Positions 50,816-59,567 of a stretch of 64,000 nucleotides of DNA are shown here, in pieces. Each line of letters opens with the position of its first letter. Position 1 is the first letter of the stretch. The notes beneath the pieces were generated by a model. The model was not told where the DNA came from. It saw nothing but the letters and a program-made list of their open reading frames with translations, and ran no database searches. A program made the translations under genes and the position numbers. Source of the stretch: CBDDDW01 sp965226805 (GTDB lineage Bacteria; Chloroflexota; Dehalococcoidia; Lucifugimonadales; JAGWBF01); the NCBI GenBank assembly GCA_965226805.1, contig CBDDDW010000022.1, positions 1 to 64,000 on the forward strand. The letters run 5' to 3'.

Positions 50816-52521
50816 CCCCGAATCCACCGAAGGACGGCCTTGGGGACAGTCCTTGAAGAAGCCATCGGGTGCTCCTCTGAATCTGGGATAATGGTTTTGG
50901 AACAGAAACCAGCCCGGAAACAAGGAGCACCCAATAGATGCTGCCACAGAACAAACCCGACCGTATCCGCATCCTCTTTGACGACCATCGCCTGGTGGCC
51001 AATGCCGGCCTGCTCCTGCCGGCCACCCTAGCCCGGCACCTGGGCCTGCGGGAACTCGTCGACCATCACCTTGACCTCGGCGGAGCGCCGGGACGGGCGA
51101 ACACTGGGGACAAGATGCTGACGCTGGTCGCTTCCGCGCTGGCAGGCGGCGACTGCATCGACGACGCCGATGCGCTGCGCGCTGGTGGGACGGTCGGTGT
51201 TCTAGGCTGCGTGGTCAAGGCGCCATCCACCCTGGGGACCTTCCTGCGCAGCTTCCGGTGGGGGCATGTCCGTCAACTCGACCGCGTGAGCCGCCAGTTG
51301 TTGGCCCGGGCCTGGGCCGCTGGGGCCGGACCCGGCGACTCGCCCCTGACCATCGACCTGGACTCGACCATCTGCGAGACCTATGGACTGGCCAAGGAGG
51401 GAGCGCGCCACCACGGCTATACCGGCGCCCGCGGCTATCACCCGCTGCTGGCCATTGCCGCCGGCACCGGCGAGGTGCTGATGTCCCGGCTGCGCGAGGG
51501 CCGGGCCAACACCGCCCGTGGCGCCGCCCACTTCCTGCGTGAGACGGTGGGGCGGGTGCGCTACGGCGGGGCCAGGGGACAACTCACGGTGCGGGCCGAC
51601 AGCGGCTTCTACGCCCACACTGTCGTTGCCGCCTGCCGGGAAATGGATGTCCGCTTCTCTATCACCATCCGCCAGCGCGCCAGCCTGCGGGACCTGATCG
51701 AGGCGATACCAGAGGAGGACTGGACTCCCATTCCCTACTGGATGGACGGCGCCGCCGATGTCGCCGAGACGACTTACACCCCGTTCCAGACCAAGCCGGA
51801 CGCCGCGCCGGTGCGGCTCATTGTCCGGCGGGTGAAGCCGACGCCCGGTTCCCAGCTCGCCCTCTTCGCCAGATACAGCTATCACGCCTTCATCACCGAC
51901 CGCGATGGGGAGACGCTGGAACTGGAGGCCGATCATCGCCGCCACGCCGAGGTCGAGAACGCCATACGCGACCTCAAGTACGGCGTCGGGCTGAACCACA
52001 TGCCGTCGGCGCGCTTCGCCGCCAACGGCGCCTGGCTGGCGGTCCAGGTGATGGCGCATAACCTGGCCCGCTGGACAGCCCGCATCGGCCTGGGTCAGCA
52101 GATCGTGACCACCAAGACCCTCAGGCGGCGGGTCTTCGCTCTGGTGGGACGGATCACCCGCTCGGCGCGCCGCCTCACTTTGCATCTCCCCCGGCGCTGG
52201 CCTTGGGAAACCCAGTTCAGTCGCGCCTTGGCCCGGCTGCAAGCCATTCCATTCCCGGCCTGACGGCCAGCCTGCAACTGACCCAACGTCCCCGCAATCT
52301 CGCGCCACCCCGGTCGCGAGAGTCCCCTGCTGCGTATCCTCTCGCCATCCCGCGCATCGCAACTCCCGCATAGGGCCTTAGGGGCCCTGTGCGGCGCCTG
52401 AAGACCCTCCGCCGGCCTCCCATCTACCCCAAGACCCCAGGCCATCTCCCCTGTAGCTCCCTCACCCACCCCCTTCCGCTGTCCTCACGCCGTCCATCCG
52501 TGTCCTTCGGTGGATTCGGGG
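50816..52521 (+). mobile_element. IS1380-family insertion sequence
   Basis: 1.7 kb with 20-base perfect inverted ends, CCCCGAATCCACCGAAGGAC at 50816-50835 and its complement at 52502-52521. Flanks are TTTAC on the left and GTTAC on the right (by ends starting CCCG) or a 3-base TTA repeat (by ends starting CCCC). One transposase gene; about 240 bases after it are non-coding. Confidence 0.88.
50938..52263 (+). CDS. IS1380-family transposase
   Basis: A 441-residue DDE transposase: TIDLDSTICETYGLAKEGAR (first Asp), GYTGARGYHPLLAIAAGTGE, LTVRADSGFYAHTVVAACRE (second Asp), and YHAFITDRDGETLELEADHR with HAEVENAIRDLKYGVGLNHM (Glu). All match the IS1380 family. It appears intact. Confidence 0.93.
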   Translation: MLPQNKPDRIRILFDDHRLVANAGLLLPATLARHLGLRELVDHHLDLGGAPGRANTGDKMLTLVASALAGGDCIDDADALRAGGTVGVLGCVVKAPSTLGTFLRSFRWGHVRQLDRVSRQLLARAWAAGAGPGDSPLTIDLDSTICETYGLAKEGARHHGYTGARGYHPLLAIAAGTGEVLMSRLREGRANTARGAAHFLRETVGRVRYGGARGQLTVRADSGFYAHTVVAACREMDVRFSITIRQRASLRDLIEAIPEEDWTPIPYWMDGAADVAETTYTPFQTKPDAAPVRLIVRRVKPTPGSQLALFARYSYHAFITDRDGETLELEADHRRHAEVENAIRDLKYGVGLNHMPSARFAANGAWLAVQVMAHNLARWTARIGLGQQIVTTKTLRRRVFALVGRITRSARRLTLHLPRRWPWETQFSRALARLQAIPFPA

Positions 52522-52762
52522 TTACCTTGAGCGAGTGGTTTCTTGACTCGGACCGGGGCATCCCATACTTCGATGGCCTGTTCGCTGGCGGCAGTAGTCC
52601 TGAATTCGCCGCACAGCTCATTGCCGCCGAAGTGCTCGGCGTAGAAGACGTTACGGATGTAGCTGTCGTTCGAGCCGTCCTTGATCCCCTCACCCGGAGA
52701 CTGTCGCTGGAGTTCCGCGTCAGTACGGTCCACGGCCAGGTGACGGTCGCGGAGGTGTTGTA

Positions 52763-54319
52763 ATGGCACGGGTGACGGCGCAGGGAATAGAGCCCACGAC
52801 GCTCCAGGGCTACATCGACGCGCTGGAGGCGGCGTTCCGGTCTGCGTTGGGCCAGGACATTGATCTGGCCCCGGAGACGCCAGCGGGCCAGTTGGTTGGA
52901 ACCCTGGCCTTGACGCTGACGGAGGCGGACGAGGCGCTGGTTGCGGTGGGCAACGGCATGTCGCGCAGCAGGGCGCTGGGAGTCCAACTCGACGATCTGG
53001 GGTTTCTCTTGGGTATCCCGCGCCTGGAAGGAGAGGCGGACGACGAGTACCGGGCCAGGTACGGAAGGCTAGTGGCCAGGAACGCCAGGGGCTCGGCTGA
53101 GGCGATACTGGCCGCAGTGCTTAGCGTCGAGGGTGTAACCGATGCACTAATCCGTGAGAACGCCACCGCCGCCGAGGTGACCGAGCAGGGCAAGACCATT
53201 GGCGCTTACTCGATCTGCCTGGTTGTAGACGGTGGCACGGACGAAGCTGTCGCAGCGGCGATAGCCCGGTCAAAGCCAGTAGGAACGGGCACCAGCGGAG
53301 AAACCAGCGTTGACGTGCCCCATGCCGGAGGCTGGAGCGTGCCCATTCGACTGTCCCGTGTCACTCCAGTCCCAATCAAAGTCAAGCTGGCCCTGACGCT
53401 GATGGCAGGCTTTCCTTCGGACGGCGCGAGCCGGATCGTCATGCGGGTGGTAGACCATGTGATAGGGCTGGCCCTTGGGGAGCGCCTGACCGCACAGCGG
53501 CTCCTTGCCGACGTGCTGTTGGTGCCGGGACACACCGTGAACCTCGGTGTCGGGCGCAAGGCTGGCACGTTGCTCAGGGGCAGCGGTACTGTGGCGTCGC
53601 TGGATACGTTCCACGGTCGGGCCACCGTGCTGACCGGGGGGAATCACAGTACTCTGGCGACCCTCCAGGCCATCACCGCCGGCAGCGTCACCTTCCTGAG
53701 CCAGACTGTGACCGGCCTCGACTTCTCCTCCGACAATGACCTCGACGACGTGGCTTCCACGCTCCAGACGGCGCTCCGGGCTACCAGCTCCACGGACCTG
53801 GACAACGCGGAGGTCACCCACGACGGCGCGGCGTTCGTGGTGACGTTGCCCCTGGACAGCAACGGGGCGGCCACCAGCGTCAGTGCGGCGTTTACTGGAA
53901 GCGAGTCCGACGAGCTGGGCCTGGACACGGCAACCATCGTCAACGGTGTGGATGCCATCAGGAGCGGCACGATCACGCTGCACGGTGCGACTGCATCCGG
54001 TCTGGACTTCGGCGCCGTGGCGAGCTACGACGGTGTGGCCACGGTAGTCAAGGGCGCGCTGCGGGGAGCCTCCGAGACAGACCTGGACCAGGTAGAGGTG
54101 GCCTATGTGGATGGAGGGTTCGTCATCACCATTCCCCTGGATGCCGATGGCAACCCCATTGTGGTGTCCGGCGCGGTGACTGGCGATACGGCTGACGAGC
54201 TGGGGCTGGATACCGTCGATACGGTCCAGGGCTCCGTCACCAGTCAGGACGACATCGAGTTGACCGAGCGGCTGACGGCTATCCACGAAGACATCACCAT
54301 CACGGTGTTGGCATCATGA
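52763..54319 (+). CDS. Baseplate J-like protein with two C-terminal sheath-type repeats
   Basis: A 518-residue protein. Residues 1-290 are baseplate J (LAPETPAGQLVGTLALTLTE, GVQLDDLGFLLGIPRLEGEA, AILAAVLSVEGVTDALIREN, RLTAQRLLADVLLVPGH). Residues about 295-500 are two copies of the repeat also found in the sheath (VTFLSQTVTGLDFSSDNDLD, DVASTLQTALRATSSTDLDN, DELGLDTATIVNGVDAIRSG and ITLHGATASGLDFGAVASYD). This extension is not usual for J proteins. The J part forms the wedge rim that contacts fibres. Confidence 0.87.
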   Translation: MARVTAQGIEPTTLQGYIDALEAAFRSALGQDIDLAPETPAGQLVGTLALTLTEADEALVAVGNGMSRSRALGVQLDDLGFLLGIPRLEGEADDEYRARYGRLVARNARGSAEAILAAVLSVEGVTDALIRENATAAEVTEQGKTIGAYSICLVVDGGTDEAVAAAIARSKPVGTGTSGETSVDVPHAGGWSVPIRLSRVTPVPIKVKLALTLMAGFPSDGASRIVMRVVDHVIGLALGERLTAQRLLADVLLVPGHTVNLGVGRKAGTLLRGSGTVASLDTFHGRATVLTGGNHSTLATLQAITAGSVTFLSQTVTGLDFSSDNDLDDVASTLQTALRATSSTDLDNAEVTHDGAAFVVTLPLDSNGAATSVSAAFTGSESDELGLDTATIVNGVDAIRSGTITLHGATASGLDFGAVASYDGVATVVKGALRGASETDLDQVEVAYVDGGFVITIPLDADGNPIVVSGAVTGDTADELGLDTVDTVQGSVTSQDDIELTERLTAIHEDITITVLAS

Positions 54320-55398
54320 GCGACCTGGCCAAGAGGATCGACGTTCACGCCACTGCTGGCCTGCTGATCCAGCAGTGGCAACAGGCTCCGCGTATGCGCG
54401 CCCTGGTGGATGCGCTCCAAGGAGTGATGGACGACCACCTGATCAGGCCCTTGGCGGACATGGAGGAACGCCTCCGCATTGACACCGCTGAAGGTTTCTG
54501 GCTGGACTGTATTGGAGAACGGCTGATGCTTCCGCGTCCGGCGACGGACATCGCCAACTTTGCCTCTTTTGGTTTCCACGGCTCAGGTGGTGTCGGCTTC
54601 GACCAGGGTCCGTTCGCCACGGTGGTTGAGGCGTTGTCGCCCAGGGTGCCGGTGGGAGACGAGTTCTACCGGAAGCTGCTTATGATGCGGGCGGAGGCGC
54701 TGCTTGCGGACGGTACGGTGGAGCGTCTTAGCGATGCGGTGGGGCATGTGTTCCCTTGGGTGAGCTATAGGGACGGTGGCGACATGACGGCGGAGGTCCA
54801 GGGAGCGTACCAGGGCCTCGACTCCCGGAGCCTCCTGGAGGCGCTCGATATCGCTGGAGGGTTGCCTTCTCCGGCGGGTGTCGAGCTGTCTAGGGTCGTG
54901 TGGGAGTACGTGGTCGGTGGAGACTGTGAGGGAGACGAGCCGCCGGTCGTAGCGGGCCATACTTCTAGCCATACCAACGTTAGCGAGTACGAACGGAGCG
55001 ACGAGCAGGCCCACTCCGGCAACCACAGTTGGAAGATCACGGTTGCACAGGGCGCTTCAGATTCGGCAAGCGTCTTCATTGGCTTCAACGTCGCATACGC
55101 CGACCTACTGACTATGACCCAAATCACCTTCTCGGCGTGGGTCTACGTCCCCGCGAGCGACCTGCTCCTCTCCGATGTGGAGTTAGAGCTAATGTGCGGC
55201 GAGGTGGATTCAGAGGGCGCCACCACATGGGAGGATACGAGATCGGAGAACCCGACCGCCTATGACTCCTGGGAATATCTCGAAGCCACGACGACTATCT
55301 CCGCCGCTTGTCAGAACATCCGGCTGGCTTTGAGAGTCACCGACCGTTCGGCCCCGCACGTGCTTTATTGGGACGACATTAGCTTCAGGAGTGAGTAG
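54316..55398 (+). CDS. gpI-like tail protein with C-terminal binding domain
   Basis: A 360-residue protein. Residues 1-190 match the DUF2612/gpI type (GFWLDCIGERLMLPRPATDI, YRKLLMMRAEALLADGTVER, LSDAVGHVFPWVSYRDGGDM). Residues about 215-360 are a beta-sandwich of carbohydrate-binding style (HSGNHSWKITVAQGASDSAS, ITFSAWVYVPASDLLLSDVE, IRLALRVTDRSAPHVLYWDD). The second domain likely contacts host surface glycans or stabilises the fibre network. Confidence 0.75.
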   Translation: MSDLAKRIDVHATAGLLIQQWQQAPRMRALVDALQGVMDDHLIRPLADMEERLRIDTAEGFWLDCIGERLMLPRPATDIANFASFGFHGSGGVGFDQGPFATVVEALSPRVPVGDEFYRKLLMMRAEALLADGTVERLSDAVGHVFPWVSYRDGGDMTAEVQGAYQGLDSRSLLEALDIAGGLPSPAGVELSRVVWEYVVGGDCEGDEPPVVAGHTSSHTNVSEYERSDEQAHSGNHSWKITVAQGASDSASVFIGFNVAYADLLTMTQITFSAWVYVPASDLLLSDVELELMCGEVDSEGATTWEDTRSENPTAYDSWEYLEATTTISAACQNIRLALRVTDRSAPHVLYWDDISFRSE

Positions 55399-55400
55399 TC

Positions 55401-55946
55401 ATGGCAAGAGACCCGGACGCACTAAAAATCGGTAAGTGGGCAGCCACAGGGGACGTTGAGGATCCGGAGGACGGTGGGATAGACCGCTCTATTGGCTGGG
55501 ACATCAGCCACTCCCAGCCCGGCGGGTCGCTGCCCAAGCGGGAGCACTTGAACGAGCTTCACCGGGAAGTGACCGCCCTGGGAGTCGAGGTGAACGTCCA
55601 CGGCGCAGGGCTTGAGTGGTACTCCTCGATCTCATACGAGCATCCGGCGCTGGTAACGGGCAGCGATGCCCTACTGTACGTAAGCGTCCAGGACTCCACC
55701 AACGTCGATCCGGTTACCGACAGCGGCGAGTCCCATTGGAAGCCACTGAATACGTCGCCCCCCAATGCCTCCGCTACGGTGCTAGGGGTTGTCAGGCTAG
55801 CCACGGATGCAGGGGACGGGACCGATGCCACCGGCGTGATCACACCTGCTGGCCTGGCTTCTCTGGGGTACCGCAAGGTCACGGTGAGCGACTCCGCGCC
55901 CACCAGCTCGGACGGGAACGACGGCGACGTGTGGCTGGAGTATTAG
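55401..55946 (+). CDS. Tail fibre-type protein
   Basis: A 181-residue protein: IGWDISHSQPGGSLPKREHL, YEHPALVTGSDALLYVSVQD, ATVLGVVRLATDAGDGTDAT, GVITPAGLASLGYRKVTVSD. The LGVVRLAT...VITPAGL pattern is the phage fibre repeat, and the end DGNDGDVWLEY is typical of fibre trimerisation ends. It probably links to the propeller protein next. Confidence 0.75.
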   Translation: MARDPDALKIGKWAATGDVEDPEDGGIDRSIGWDISHSQPGGSLPKREHLNELHREVTALGVEVNVHGAGLEWYSSISYEHPALVTGSDALLYVSVQDSTNVDPVTDSGESHWKPLNTSPPNASATVLGVVRLATDAGDGTDATGVITPAGLASLGYRKVTVSDSAPTSSDGNDGDVWLEY

Positions 55947-55948
55947 CG

Positions 55949-56599
55949 ATGCCGATCAAGGTCAAGGCAGCGGGGGCATGGCAGACGGCGGCCGCCAAGG
56001 TGAAGGTGGCGGGGACATGGAAGGCAGCCCATTCTTGGACCAAGGTCAGTGGGACGTGGCGAAGGGACGCTCAGGACTTCGACCTCGCCAACGTCAACAC
56101 CGACACCTGGGGCATAGCCTGGGATGGAGCATACTTCTACGTGGTGGACTACATCGACAAAAAGTTGTACGTCTACGATGCCAATGGGAACTACCAGTCA
56201 GGCCGCTTCTTCTACCTCGCCAACGGCAACATCAGCGCCAGGGGCATATCCTGGGATGGAGCATCCCTCTACGTGGTGGACTACATCGACAAAAAGGTGT
56301 ACGTCTACGATGCCAATGGGAACTCCCAGTCAGGCCGCGACTTCGACCTCGCCAACGGCAACAACTACCCCGGGGGCATAGCCTGGGATGGAGCATACTT
56401 CTACGTGGCGGAGATCGGCGGCGATAAGGTGTACGTCTACGACGCCGATGGGAACTACCAGTCAGACCGCGACTTCTACCTCGCCACCGGCAACACCTAC
56501 CCCAGTGGCATAGCCTGGGATGGAGCATACCTCTACGTGGTGGACGTCAACGGCGATAAGGTGTACGTCTACGACGCCGATGGGACGCACGTGGGATAG
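55949..56599 (+). CDS. Beta-propeller-type tail protein (candidate receptor binder)
   Basis: A 216-residue protein from ATG 55949. After a short start (MPIKVKAAGAWQTAAAKVKV) come four near-identical units of about 43 residues: GIAWDGAYFYVVDYIDKKLY, VYDANGNYQSGRFFYLANGN and so on. They have the NHL/YVTN-type blade pattern (WDGxxxYVxDxxxxKVYVYDxxG). Four full units make less than a normal six-blade ring, so a trimer or a truncated array is likely. Near-identical DNA (about 130-base period) points to recent expansion. Confidence 0.72.
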   Translation: MPIKVKAAGAWQTAAAKVKVAGTWKAAHSWTKVSGTWRRDAQDFDLANVNTDTWGIAWDGAYFYVVDYIDKKLYVYDANGNYQSGRFFYLANGNISARGISWDGASLYVVDYIDKKVYVYDANGNSQSGRDFDLANGNNYPGGIAWDGAYFYVAEIGGDKVYVYDADGNYQSDRDFYLATGNTYPSGIAWDGAYLYVVDVNGDKVYVYDADGTHVG

Positions 56600-56653
56600 G
56601 CTGCGCCTATCTCTGATCGGCCAGTCGAGAAGGCGGCTGAAGTGTAAAGATGA

Positions 56654-56746
56654 ATGCACCAACACGTGAAGGTCCACATCGACGACCGGACGGCTACCAC
56701 CGACAACGGCCAGGGCGTAACTGTCACCGAGCTGTCTCCGGACTAA
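56654..56746 (+). CDS. Possible short phage peptide or gene fragment
   Basis: A frame MHQHVKVHIDDRTATTDNGQ, GVTVTELSPD then TAA. The next frame 56752-56820 (MLMDGTADVDADGHLLIGGT) reads like its continuation, so the two could be one small protein broken by a frameshift. It lies after the fibre genes. Low certainty. Confidence 0.35.
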   Translation: MHQHVKVHIDDRTATTDNGQGVTVTELSPD

Positions 56747-56858
56747 AGACCATGCTGATGGACGGCACCGCCGACGTGGACGCCGATGGGCATCTGCTTA
56801 TAGGCGGAACCCGGGTATGACGCTTCTATATCTCCCTCTTCCAACTAGCTACAGCACG

Positions 56859-58013
56859 TTATCGTCCAGTTAAATACGCTTCCCATGCTTCCATAAGTTC
56901 ACGCCGCTTGTCGAACAGGTCTGAGCGGAAGTAGGCCGCCTCCGTTGCATTGGGGACAGTGTGGGCCAACGCTGCCTCCATGACCGTGTGGGGCGCGTCC
57001 GTGCACTCCGCCGCCCAGTCCCGGAAGCTGCTGCGGAATCCGTGCGGAACGCAGGGGATGTTCAGCCGCCGGAGCAACGCCGTGAAAGTCATATCCGACA
57101 ACGGTCTGCCCGAACGTCCGGGGAAAATCAGCCCGGGACCGTCATCCAGGCTGCGCGCCTCTTCCAGGATGTCCAGGGCGCGCCTCGACAACGGTACGCG
57201 GTGCTCCCTGCCCGCCTTCATCCGCGCCGCCGGAACGGTCCAGACCCGGGAGTCCAGAGAGACTTCTTCCCGCCTGGCGGCGCGAACTTCACCGGAGCGG
57301 GCGGCGGTCAGCACGGCGAAGTCCAGGGCCAGCCGGGTGGCGGGCCTGGCGGTGGACGCTCGAATGGCGTCCAGGGCTACCGGGACATCCGCATAGTGTA
57401 GAGCTGTATGGTGCGCCTGGGTCCGCGAAGTCTTGGGAAGCACGGCCTCGATGGCGTCGCCAGCCGGATTATCCAGCCTGTAGTTGTTGGCTATAGCCCA
57501 CTTCATCACCGCGCTTATGCGCTGGCGCACTCGCCGCGCTGTCTCTGGCTTGGCAGTCCATATCAGCGTTAGAGCCTTCATAACATCCGAACCCGACACC
57601 TCGGTTACCAATCTGGAGCCAAAGTGTGGAAAGACGTATGTCCTGATAGTAGAACCCCACTGGGCCGCATGCTTGGTGTTCTTCCATGTGGGGAGGTTGA
57701 GCTTGATAACCTCAGCGGCAGCCTCAGCAAAGGTCGGTACGTCTCGCTTCTCTGTCCGAGGGTCCCCGCCCACACGAGCGATTCTGCGGTTCTCCATCGC
57801 CTTCTCACGCGCAGCGTTCAGGGACACAAGAGGCCACCCGCCAAGTCCGAGATCAGTCCGCTTGTCGCGTATCACTACACGCTGAAGCCACCTGCGAGCG
57901 CCGGACGGGTCCACCTGAAGGTAAAGCCCCTGACCATCGTGGTATCGGCCAGGCCGCTTCTCCGTTCTCACTCGCGCCGCAGTCAACGGACGAGCCTTGC
58001 GATTCTCGGCCAT
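56859..58013 (-). CDS. P4-type tyrosine integrase
   Basis: A 384-residue integrase from ATG 58013 (G-rich site upstream). The N-terminal arm-binding domain (DUF4102-like) has ARVRTEKRPGRYHDGQGLYL and LGGWPLVSLNAAREKAMENR. The catalytic domain has AARSGEVRAAR (Arg), VPHGFRSSFRDWAAE (HxxR), LAHTV (His) and TEAAYFRSD (Tyr). It lies at the prophage end, next to the 3' end of tRNA-Ser, the usual target of this family. Confidence 0.93.
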   Translation of the reverse strand: MAENRKARPLTAARVRTEKRPGRYHDGQGLYLQVDPSGARRWLQRVVIRDKRTDLGLGGWPLVSLNAAREKAMENRRIARVGGDPRTEKRDVPTFAEAAAEVIKLNLPTWKNTKHAAQWGSTIRTYVFPHFGSRLVTEVSGSDVMKALTLIWTAKPETARRVRQRISAVMKWAIANNYRLDNPAGDAIEAVLPKTSRTQAHHTALHYADVPVALDAIRASTARPATRLALDFAVLTAARSGEVRAARREEVSLDSRVWTVPAARMKAGREHRVPLSRRALDILEEARSLDDGPGLIFPGRSGRPLSDMTFTALLRRLNIPCVPHGFRSSFRDWAAECTDAPHTVMEAALAHTVPNATEAAYFRSDLFDKRRELMEAWEAYLTGR

Positions 58014-58167
58014 GTCACCCCCCCCCACATTTTACCCCACATTATAGTTGGGATTGTATGAGATGGCAAGATAATCTATGAGCAACTATGAGAATCTTGG
58101 TTGTATCTGGCTCACGCATGAAATCGACAAAAGACAGCGTTTGCAAAGCTAAGATGAAGGATGTGTC

Positions 58168-58257
58168 TGGCGGAGGGGGTGGGATTCGAACCCACGAACC
58201 CCGTAAGGAGTTAGCGGTTTTCAAGACCGCCGCCATCGTCCACTCGGCCACCCCTCC
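58168..58257 (-). tRNA. tRNA-Ser (UGA)
   Basis: On the minus strand: acceptor GGAGGGG/CCCCTCC, D arm TGGCCGAGTGG, anticodon loop CTTGAAA (TGA), long variable arm, T loop TTCGAAT, discriminator G and encoded CCA at 58168-58170. Its 3' end faces the integrase, so it is the probable attachment site. Confidence 0.93.
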
Positions 58258-58322
58258 ATATCACAGAATCGTAGCTGAAAAAGGGCCATTTGGCTAGTCT
58301 TCCGATTGGGATACCACCCCAA

Positions 58323-58344
58323 TTGACAACATTTTGACAACATT
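58323..58344. repeat. 11-base direct repeat TTGACAACATT, two copies
   Basis: Two adjacent copies at 58323-58333 and 58334-58344 between tRNA-Ser and the stop of the truncated recombinase. Possibly part of a recombinase arm or core site. Confidence 0.6.
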
Positions 58345-59041
58345 ACTCTTTTGGAGGCGCTGTGAGCAGCCGGGAGAAACGGTCTGCGGCCTCTTCTTGA
58401 AGGCCTGGGAGAACGTGGCTGTACGTATCCATAGTAATAGCCACACCGGCGTGTCCCAGACGTTCACTGACTATCTTGGGATGAACCCCTGCTTGGAGCA
58501 TGAGGGAGGCGTGGGTATGACGGAGGTCATGCAACCGTACACCGCTAAGGCCGATAGCCCGCACAACAGAAGTGAAAGCATGGGTAACCTTCTCAGGGTC
58601 CAGGGGCCCACCATCGGGCTTCGTGAACAGGAATCCGGTATCCCGCCAGACAGGGCCAAGCTCCATCTTTGCCACGACTTGAGATCCGCGTATGCCCCGG
58701 AGAACGTCAACCACCTCTTGAGTAATCGTAACCTGGCGTCTGCTCCGGGCCGTCTTTACGGGTAGAAGCACCAGGCCGTTTCCCGATAGGCGGTGAAGGC
58801 CAGCCACAACCCTGATTACGCCCCGGTCCAGGTCCACATCTGGCCAGCGGAGGGCGAGTACCTCCGAGCGACGGAGGCCAGTATACAGCGCAGTCAAAAA
58901 CACGTCTCGATATTTCGACTTCTTAGCGGCGGAAAGGAGGCGGACCACGCCATTGGTATCCAGGGCGACCATCTCTTTTCTATCTGGTCGAGGGGCGTCC
59001 ACTGCGTCACATACATTCCGGGCAAGGAACCGCCACTTCAC
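58334..59041 (-). pseudogene. Tyrosine recombinase, N-terminal part lost to an IS
   Basis: The remaining 235 residues start LAHAVKWRFLARNVCDAVDA and carry the full catalytic set: TGLRRSEVLALRW (Arg), LHDLRHTHASLML (HxxR), LGHAG (His), MDTYSHVLPG (Tyr). The core-binding half is missing; the IS3-family element begins at 59054. I saw no N-terminal half beyond the IS, so a deletion accompanied it. Confidence 0.85.
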
Positions 59042-59162
59042 GGCATGCGCTAGTGTAGGGTGTCAGCGCAATTGGACACTATTGAGGCCTAGAAAACCGA
59101 AGAGGTTGGGGGTGGTAGAGGCTCCTTCAGAGGGGTAGATTAACCCTAAGTGAAAGGAGTCA

Positions 59163-59567
59163 TTGATGACCCAGGTAGAGGATCAGGCCAGCCAAGCTGA
59201 GGAGCGAAGCCAGGAGACACGAAGCTTCGTGCGTCAGGTCCGTGCAGCGACCCGCCGTAAGTATACCCCTGAAGAGAAGATCCGCATCGTCTTGGAGGGG
59301 TTCAGACGGGAGACTACCGTTAATGACCTGTGCCGACGGGAAGGAATCAAACCCCACTCCTACTACGCCTGGACGAAGGGGTTCATGGAAGCTGGGAAGG
59401 AGAGGTTGACTCGGGACAGTGTGCGTGATGCGACCCGGCAAGAGATAGAGCAGCTCAAGCGGGAGAACAGAGAACTGAAGCAGCTGGTGGGTGAGTTGTC
59501 CCTGGAGTTGCACCGCTTCAAAAAAACAGCTCTGCCGCCCCTACACGACAACGGCACCGTCGCATGA
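59163..59567 (+). CDS. IS3-family transposase OrfA
   Basis: A 134-residue protein: RKYTPEEKIRIVLEGFRRET, TVNDLCRREGIKPHSYYAWT (HTH), then a leucine-zipper helix IEQLKRENRELKQLVGELSL. It overlaps orfB by 4 bases, with orfB in the -1 frame. A run of seven A at 59520-59526 could serve frameshifting but is not in the ideal phase. Confidence 0.88.
   Translation: MMTQVEDQASQAEERSQETRSFVRQVRAATRRKYTPEEKIRIVLEGFRRETTVNDLCRREGIKPHSYYAWTKGFMEAGKERLTRDSVRDATRQEIEQLKRENRELKQLVGELSLELHRFKKTALPPLHDNGTVA

Larger units (their letters stand above)
50716..52763 (+). pseudogene. gpW/gp25-like baseplate wedge protein split by an IS
   Basis: Left part from ATG 50716: MRTISAVDDLLDGFAVVEGL, EATRQRVIQHLRFT, then the IS from 50816. 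Right part from about 52525: LSEWFLDSDRGIPYFDGLFA, AAEVLGVEDVTDVAVVRAVL, LSLEFRVSTVHGQVTVAEVL, stop 52761-52763. Removing the IS and one copy of the short target repeat restores one frame through FTLSEWF, giving a normal protein of about 110 residues of the gp25/gpW family. The insertion must block baseplate assembly unless the IS excises. Confidence 0.85.
19371..58167. mobile_element. Myovirus-like prophage, probably defective
   Basis: About 38.8 kb of phage genes from the end of the LRR linker repeat to the 3' end of tRNA-Ser, where a P4-type integrase points. Module order is early/replication, partition and modification, packaging, head, connector, sheath and tube, chaperones, tape measure, baseplate, fibres, integrase. 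A contractile tail is shown by the DUF3383-type sheath, gp138-like spike, and gpW/J/I-like genes. Capsid, sheath, gp7-like and PolX-like genes are broken and the gpW-like gene has an IS. I found no copy of the tRNA-Ser 3' end at the left boundary, so the left end may be rearranged. Confidence 0.9.

Noticed and set aside
51202..52371. 389-codon minus-strand frame over the IS1380 transposase
   Set aside because: Shadow of the transposase frame; composition is not protein-like.
58168..58257. Confirmed att pair for the prophage at tRNA-Ser
   Set aside because: The right side fits, but I could not find the matching tRNA-Ser 3' end near 19.4 kb, so a defined att core is not claimed.
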